Both the position numbers and the translations under genes were made by a program. A stretch of DNA of 35,783 nt from assembly GCA_910574195.1 (NCBI GenBank), contig CAJTBF010000023.1, positions 1-35,783 of the forward strand, written 5' to 3'. Every line of letters starts with the position of its first letter. Positions within the stretch are counted from its first letter, which is position 1. This DNA is from Lachnospiraceae bacterium. GTDB taxonomy: Bacteria > Bacillota > Clostridia > Lachnospirales > Lachnospiraceae. Below, piece after piece: positions 31,693 through 35,783 of this stretch. The notes beneath the pieces were generated by a model. The model was not told the origin of the DNA. It saw only the letters and a list, made by a program, of their open reading frames with translations, and did no database searches.

Positions 31693-32661
31693 TTATATAT
31701 TCCGATTATAAATTGCCCAGTTCTGTTCTCCGTCATCTTCCACCCGGACATGTGCGTAACTCTGAATATATTGTTTAAACTGAGAATATCCATAATCCCG
31801 CACTTTAAAATCTCCAAACTTATTCCGGATCCGGTTTCCCAGCGTTCCCAAAGACACCCCCTGCTTCCCTGCACTCTGGATCTGCTGCATAATATATTCC
31901 TCCAGCATGTCCTTCCGGCTTTTATCTTCATACAACATTACCGATACTTTGGTTCCATCCTGCTTTAACTTCAACTTGGGAAACGTCTCCAAAAACTTGG
32001 ACAGCAAACTATACCCATAACGCCGTACATCAAAATCGGGATACAGTTTTACCAGACGGCTTCCCACTTCGCCAAGCCCTGTTTCACGGTCGTCGTTTTG
32101 ATTTTCCATAATAATACGGACAACCGCCTCCTCAATCTGGCTTTGGGATACCCCTTTCGCACTGCTTGGCTTTGTCTCTCTATTATGAACCGTCGCGGCA
32201 GCGGCTTTCTCTTCCTTTTCCATCGTGCTGTCCTCCAACAGCAATTCCAGTACTGTAAAAATATCACAGGCTTTCCGGAAAGGCGCCGGGGTTTTGTCTT
32301 CGCCCATACCAATCACTTTTTTCCCGTTCTCCCGCAAACGGCTTGCAAGTTTCGTAAAATCACTGTCACTGGATACCAGACAAAATCCTTCCAATTCGCT
32401 GGTATAGAGCATGTCCATCGCATCAATAATCATCGCCGAATCCGTTGCGTTTTTCCCATACGTATAACTAAACTGTTGAATTGGTGTAATCGAATTCTGA
32501 AGAAGTTCCTCTTTCCAACTGGAATTATAAGTGCTCGTCCAATCCCCATAAATTCGTTTATAGGTTACATTCCCATACCGGGACAATTCATCCAAAATCG
32601 GCTTAATATACTTGGCCGATACGTTATCTGCGTCAATCAAAAGCGCAAATCTCTCTTCCAT
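31693..32661 (-). CDS. NYN-domain protein with two OST-HTH/LOTUS domains
   Basis: The 322-residue protein starts with a NYN/LabA-like PIN-fold domain: FALLIDADNVSAKYIKPILD, YGKNATDSAMIIDAMDML and LVSSDSDFTKLASRLRENGK. These supply the acidic residues of a metal-dependent RNase. Two C-terminal OST-HTH (LOTUS) repeats follow, at about 165-235 and 250-320. Each has a 'F(D/K)VR(R/D)YGYS' core, and the region is predicted to bind RNA. I choose the ATG at 32661 (MEERFALL). It overlaps the phosphodiesterase gene by 25 bases, so the two are translationally coupled. A role in RNA turnover is likely, but targets are unknown. Confidence 0.9.
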   Translation of the reverse strand: MEERFALLIDADNVSAKYIKPILDELSRYGNVTYKRIYGDWTSTYNSSWKEELLQNSITPIQQFSYTYGKNATDSAMIIDAMDMLYTSELEGFCLVSSDSDFTKLASRLRENGKKVIGMGEDKTPAPFRKACDIFTVLELLLEDSTMEKEEKAAAATVHNRETKPSSAKGVSQSQIEEAVVRIIMENQNDDRETGLGEVGSRLVKLYPDFDVRRYGYSLLSKFLETFPKLKLKQDGTKVSVMLYEDKSRKDMLEEYIMQQIQSAGKQGVSLGTLGNRIRNKFGDFKVRDYGYSQFKQYIQSYAHVRVEDDGEQNWAIYNRNI

Positions 32662-33191
32662 ACTTGATACACCCTTCCATCTAAATCTTTCCACTCAAAG
32701 TTGCCATTTTCCAAAATCATATAACTATGAACCGAGCCTGCTTTCGGAATCGAAACGGATCCCGGATTCATATACATAAACGCCCCCTTTTCTTCACACG
32801 CCGGTATATGCGTATGCCCGTTTAACAAAATATCTCTCTCTGTAAGCATGGGAAGATTCTGTGGATGAAATACATGTCCATGGGTCGCAAATATCGTTTC
32901 TCCATTCAGTTCCAGAAGACAGTACTCTGCCAGAATCGGAAATTCCAGCACCATCTGGTCCACCTCTGTATCACAATTCCCCCGTACACACAACAATTCC
33001 TTTTTCATGCCGTTCAGCATAGAGATCACTTCCTTCGGCGCATACTCCTTCGGAAGCTCATTGCGGGGACCATGATACAAAATATCACCTAATAATAATA
33101 GTCTATTCGCCTTCTCCCTCTGATATGCCTCCAACATCTTCCGGCAGTAATATGCAGAACCATGTATATCCGAGGCAATCATTAATCTCAT
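32637..33191 (-). CDS. yfcE: YfcE/MJ0936-type metallophosphodiesterase
   Basis: The 184-residue enzyme has the calcineurin-like motif set: IASDIHG, LLLGDILYHGP, RGNCD, FATHGH and LNGHTHIP. These bind two metal ions and hydrolyse phosphodiesters. The natural substrate of YfcE proteins is not settled. The start follows AAGGAG. Its coupling to a NYN-LOTUS RNA-binding protein is notable and may point to a nucleotide or RNA-end substrate. A possible promoter lies at 33266-33294. Confidence 0.92.
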   Translation of the reverse strand: MRLMIASDIHGSAYYCRKMLEAYQREKANRLLLLGDILYHGPRNELPKEYAPKEVISMLNGMKKELLCVRGNCDTEVDQMVLEFPILAEYCLLELNGETIFATHGHVFHPQNLPMLTERDILLNGHTHIPACEEKGAFMYMNPGSVSIPKAGSVHSYMILENGNFEWKDLDGRVYQVWKRDLRF

Positions 33192-33265
33192 ACTCCGAAA
33201 CTCCTTCCTGTTCGCGCCTGTTTTTTACCGGGGACCAAACCGGCCTCTTTATCTTCTTCCTGTTT

Positions 33266-33294
33266 ATTCTACCATACTCTTCCAGCAGTGAACA
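33266..33294 (-). promoter_or_regulatory. Possible promoter of the yfcE-NYN pair
   Basis: TGTTCA (33289-33294) and TAGAAT (33266-33271) on the minus strand are 17 bases apart. The leader of about 70 bases has a small GGCCGG/CCGG hairpin. Confidence 0.4.
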
Positions 33295-33428
33295 GAAAAA
33301 GTTGAAACAGATTGTAATACCTTTCAGCAAAAAAGATAGAAAAATATCTATTGGTTTGATTTGGGAAATACCAGAATGCATTTCTATCTTCTGCAGAACT
33401 GACAGAACTCCAGGCGTAACTCCCCACC

Positions 33429-33525
33429 CTCTGGGAACAGTATATTGAGCGGCTGTCCGGATACATGGAATCCACCGGAAAGGGATATAAGAACCATGCC
33501 GCCACAATCCGGCGCCGGCGAATGC
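33429..33525 (+). pseudogene. Fragment of a mobile-element replication protein
   Basis: One open frame encodes YIERLSGYMESTGKGYKNHA followed by ATIRRR. It resembles the C-terminus of replication initiator-type proteins from Tn1549-like or plasmid elements, where a 'STGK.Y.NH.ATIR' pattern is common. The frame has no start and its end is scrambled. The assignment rests on memory of the motif only. Confidence 0.4.
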
Positions 33526-33556
33526 CGATAAAAAGCAAGAAGATTGGCCTGACTTG

Positions 33557-33652
33557 CCTACATTGTGCGGATTCATTTCAGCGAGACGAGCAGGGAGACC
33601 ATGAGCGACAAAATCAACCGTACGCTGAAAAATGAGATACGGCAGATGTAAA
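33557..33652 (+). pseudogene. TnpW C-terminal relic
   Basis: The frame ending at the TAA at 33650-33652 encodes YIVRIHFSETSRETMSDKIN, then RTLKNEIRQM. This looks like the ending of the transposon-encoded protein TnpW, in which an 'HFSETSKETM.DKI.R' pattern is typical. A stop codon lies in frame a few codons upstream, so only the tail survives. Confidence 0.5.
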
Positions 33653-33749
33653 AAAGCGATAGCGGAAACAGGCCGGGAGTCAGAAATGCGCTGGCTCCCG
33701 GCTTGTAAAACCGGAAGGTTTATGATAGTATGGAGATACGAAAGATGAT

Positions 33750-33971
33750 ATGAATTTTGAATTGATGGCAAACCGAACACGGTATCTAAAAGAGAACCCA
33801 AAAGGAGTGAGCGAAATGTGTAAAATTATGGAGGATATGAGAAGTGAATCTTTAAAAGAAGTCGCTCTTCGTATGTTGGTAGCTGGAAAATATGCTCTGG
33901 AAGAAATTGCGAATATTTCTGGACTTCCACTTGATGAAGTGAAAAAACTGAAAGCAGAACGGACCGTATAG
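33750..33971 (+). pseudogene. C-terminal remnant of an Rpn-type nuclease/transposase, possibly still translated
   Basis: The 73-codon frame encodes MANRTRYLKENPKG..MCKIMEDMR and a helical tail ALEEIANISGLPLDEVKKLK. This is the pattern at the C-terminus of Rpn-family (PD-(D/E)XK nuclease/transposase) proteins. The catalytic N-terminal domain is missing. A perfect AAAAGGAG ribosome-binding site stands before an internal ATG at 33816, so a 51-residue protein may be made on its own. The unit ends in a strong terminator at 33981-34021. Confidence 0.55.
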
Positions 33972-33980
33972 TAAAACCGT

Positions 33981-34021
33981 AGGCCGGGAATCTAAAAACA
34001 GGTTCCCGGCCTTATTTTTTT
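33981..34021 (+). terminator. Intrinsic terminator of the Rpn-tail gene
   Basis: AGGCCGGGAA at 33981-33990 pairs perfectly with TTCCCGGCCT at 34003-34012, and is followed by TATTTTTTTA. Confidence 0.9.
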
Positions 34022-34158
34022 ACCCTGAAATGTATATTTTCTGTGAATCTGATTAAAAAGTCGGATCTTTCCGAAGTTAGTTGAAATAAAGCTTTTATCA
34101 AATGGTAAAACATGGTATAATAAGCATGAATTTTAAAGCGTTTGCGGGAGCTGATACC

Positions 34159-34599
34159 ATGGATGAATTTATCAAGGAGCTTGATCCAAATCTGGATTAT
34201 CTGGAGCATAAAATAATTGGGAATGAAGTCATTATTTATGCAGCCTCAAACAGAAAAATATGCAGATGCCCTTATTGCGGCTCTGAATCGGCGCGAATAC
34301 ATAGCCGTTACGAAAAAAGTTTTCAGGATCTTCCAATCATGGGCAAAAAAACAAAAGTCGTTATTGAAAACAGAAAATTCTTCTGCGACAATCCAGACTG
34401 TGGATTCACTACTTTTGCAGAGCGTTTCGACTTCCTGGCACAGAAAGGGAAAAAGACAAAACGCCTGATTGAAAAAATCGTGGATGTTTCCCTGAATACA
34501 AGCTCCACCACTGCTTCAAGGACGCTGAAAGACGGGATTGCGGATGTTGGCAAAAGCACCATCTGCAGTCTCTTAAAAAAAAGATATGCCAGTTTCTGA
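34159..34599 (+). CDS. ISL3-family transposase, N-terminal part (zinc finger)
   Basis: This frame encodes 146 residues from the ATG at 34159, which follows a GGGAG site. It begins MDEFIKELDPNLDYLEHKII. The ISL3 zinc-binding domain has CPYCG near residue 39 and CDNPDC near residue 76. It is followed by the helix-turn-helix region up to GKSTICSLLKK. At the run of eight A (34575-34582) the frame diverges from the rest of the transposase and stops 14 codons further. The family protein continues in the other frame (34586-35779). The N-terminal portion binds the element ends. Confidence 0.9.
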   Translation: MDEFIKELDPNLDYLEHKIIGNEVIIYAASNRKICRCPYCGSESARIHSRYEKSFQDLPIMGKKTKVVIENRKFFCDNPDCGFTTFAERFDFLAQKGKKTKRLIEKIVDVSLNTSSTTASRTLKDGIADVGKSTICSLLKKRYASF

Positions 34600-35779
34600 G
34601 AAAGAAGCCGTTACAAAAGTCTGCATTGACGATTTCGCATTTCGGAAAAGAAAAACCTATGGGACTGTCATGGTAGACATTGACACGCACCGGATCATTG
34701 ACCTGCTGGCGTCCCGGGAAAGCGCGGACGTAGCGGAATGGCTGAAAAGCTATCCGAATCTTGAAGTTGTATCCAGGGATGGCTCTGTTTCCTATAAAAG
34801 CGCCATTGAACAGGCTGGAAGCCATCTGCAGCAGGTCAGTGACCGTTTTCACCTGATGAAGGGGCTTACGGATGCGGCAAAGAAATTTCTGTCACGTCTT
34901 CTGGCGGCAAATTTTATTCTCCCAACGGAAGCATCCCATTATGACGGAAAACCTACGGGGGATTACTGGGATAAACCTGTCAAAGAAGACGCGCCTGCCG
35001 CTGAGCACAACGCAAATGTTAAAAAGAAAATGAAGACGGTGGAACAAGTACGGGAATTCGGGAAACAGGGATTGAACAAAAGTGAGATTGCAAGGATTGT
35101 CGGAATAAACAGGGTGACGGTTGCAAAATACCTGAAGGATGATTTTAACCCTTCCAGCGCTTATTACCATACGACGATCCCCAGTAAAATAAAGCCCTAT
35201 TCTCAGGAAATAAAAAATATGCTCAGTGAGGGGAAAACTTTCAAGCAGATCAGCGCGGTGATTCGGGAAAGGGGATATGATGGCGCGGATGGAACAATCC
35301 GTATGTTTGCCACAAGGGAACGGCGGCTCATGAAGGAAGCTGCCGAACAGGGAGGAAGTGGAGAAAAGATCGAACGGAAGTGGCTGGTCAGCCTTTTGTA
35401 CCACCCTGTTGATGAGGTTCGTTCCCTCAGCCAGGATCAACTGGACAGGATCATAGAAGAATATCCCATCATAGGGCGTGTTTATGATGCTGTGGCAGGA
35501 TTCAAAAGGGCACTGTTTGGCAAAAAAGAGGCCGAGCTTGATAAATGGGCAGAAGAAACCGAAGCTCTTGAGATAGATGAACTGGAGAGCTTTATAAACG
35601 GAATCAAAAGAGATATTACCGCAGTAAAAAACGCCATTCGTCTTGATTACAATAATGGACTGGCAGAAGGAAGCGTGAACAAGCTGAAAGTTGTCAAAAG
35701 GATCATGTATGGCCGCAACAGTTTTGAGTTGCTGAAAGGGAAACTGTTGCGGCTTGAATTAAAACGCAAAATCAACTAA
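34586..35779 (+). CDS. ISL3-family transposase, catalytic part
   Basis: The 397 codons encode the DDE catalytic region of ISL3 transposases. They start in KVCIDDFAFRKRKTYGTVMV, with the second aspartate in VVSRDGSVSY and the glutamate near the end in NNGLAEGSVNKLKVVKRIMYG. An inserted helix-turn-helix stretch (LNKSEIARIVGINRVTVAKY) lies in the middle. The ATG at 34586 lacks a good ribosome-binding site. The part should be read as a fusion with the upstream frame, needing a +1 shift or loss of one A in the run of eight. The stop codon lies inside the right terminal repeat. Confidence 0.9.
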   Translation: MPVSEKEAVTKVCIDDFAFRKRKTYGTVMVDIDTHRIIDLLASRESADVAEWLKSYPNLEVVSRDGSVSYKSAIEQAGSHLQQVSDRFHLMKGLTDAAKKFLSRLLAANFILPTEASHYDGKPTGDYWDKPVKEDAPAAEHNANVKKKMKTVEQVREFGKQGLNKSEIARIVGINRVTVAKYLKDDFNPSSAYYHTTIPSKIKPYSQEIKNMLSEGKTFKQISAVIRERGYDGADGTIRMFATRERRLMKEAAEQGGSGEKIERKWLVSLLYHPVDEVRSLSQDQLDRIIEEYPIIGRVYDAVAGFKRALFGKKEAELDKWAEETEALEIDELESFINGIKRDITAVKNAIRLDYNNGLAEGSVNKLKVVKRIMYGRNSFELLKGKLLRLELKRKIN

Positions 35780-35783
35780 CTTC

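Larger units (their letters stand above)
33192..33749. other. Relic-filled intergenic region
   Basis: This stretch of about 558 bases has no intact gene. It holds the yfcE promoter, decayed pieces of a replication-type protein (33429-33525) and of TnpW (33557-33652), and a hairpin GCCGGGAG/CTCCCGGC at 33672-33702. I see nothing else that is convincing. Confidence 0.5.
34063..35783 (+). mobile_element. ISL3-family insertion sequence (right tip outside window)
   Basis: GAAGTTAGTTGA at 34073-34084 is the exact reverse complement of the last 12 bases of the window (35772-35783). These are the inner parts of the terminal repeats. The left end probably begins about 34063 at GGATCTTTCCG. The right end should finish about ten bases beyond the window. 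The element carries one transposase gene split into two frames. Confidence 0.85.

Noticed and set aside
1-35783. CRISPR arrays, tRNA or rRNA genes
   Set aside because: No regularly spaced repeats with unique spacers were seen, and no tRNA cloverleaf with a recognisable T-loop or rRNA-like stretch was noticed.

Overview
The window looks like the chromosome of a low- to mid-GC gut Clostridium-type Firmicute, most likely a Lachnospiraceae. This rests on Tn916/Tn1549-type mobile genes (xis, int, TnpV, TnpW remnant), strong Firmicute promoters and AGGAGG ribosome-binding sites, a NiaR-linked nadABC operon, a split transketolase with a short FSA-like transaldolase, and a dnaX-ybaB-recR cluster. The genus cannot be fixed from the sequence alone. 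Almost every gene from 4.3 to 33.2 kb is on the minus strand.

Region 1 (1-4.3 kb) is mobile and accessory DNA. It holds the end of an IS3-like insertion that cuts a Tn916 orf8-like gene, then xis and int of a Tn916-family integrative conjugative element with its arm-type repeats. Next comes an AT-rich pair (TetR regulator plus membrane protein) under a near-perfect promoter covered by two palindromes, followed by a transposase remnant and TnpV.

Region 2 (4.3-14.8 kb) is a nine-gene sugar or sugar-acid catabolic operon with a divergent IclR-type regulator. It encodes a binding-protein lipoprotein, two ABC permeases (no ATPase), two Gfo/Idh/MocA dehydrogenases, an MBL-fold hydrolase, an enolase-superfamily dehydratase and two different DHDPS-family lyases. 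Together these read as an oxidative, non-phosphorylating route: dehydrogenase, lactonase, dehydratase, aldolase. This is the best candidate for an undescribed system, and the substrate is unknown.

Region 3 (14.8-20.7 kb) encodes a stand-alone PilZ protein and a run of envelope genes: a LysM membrane protein whose cytoplasmic domain resembles a metal-less JAMM/MPN fold, a DUF5711-like protein, CvpA, and an HtrA protease.

Region 4 (20.7-33.2 kb) is housekeeping DNA: transaldolase and split transketolase; 6-phosphofructokinase with a lysine-rich tail, dnaX, ybaB and recR; nadA-nadB-nadC-niaR; and a YfcE-type phosphodiesterase overlapping a NYN-OST-HTH protein. A 164-bp MITE sits between pfk and niaR and supplies the niaR stop codon. 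A ~154-bp repeat occurs in opposite orientations at 14.8 and 23.3 kb.

Region 5 (33.2-35.8 kb) is again a mobile graveyard: replication-protein and TnpW relics, an Rpn-type C-terminal fragment, and an ISL3-family element whose transposase is split at a run of eight A. The window ends inside the right inverted repeat of that element.
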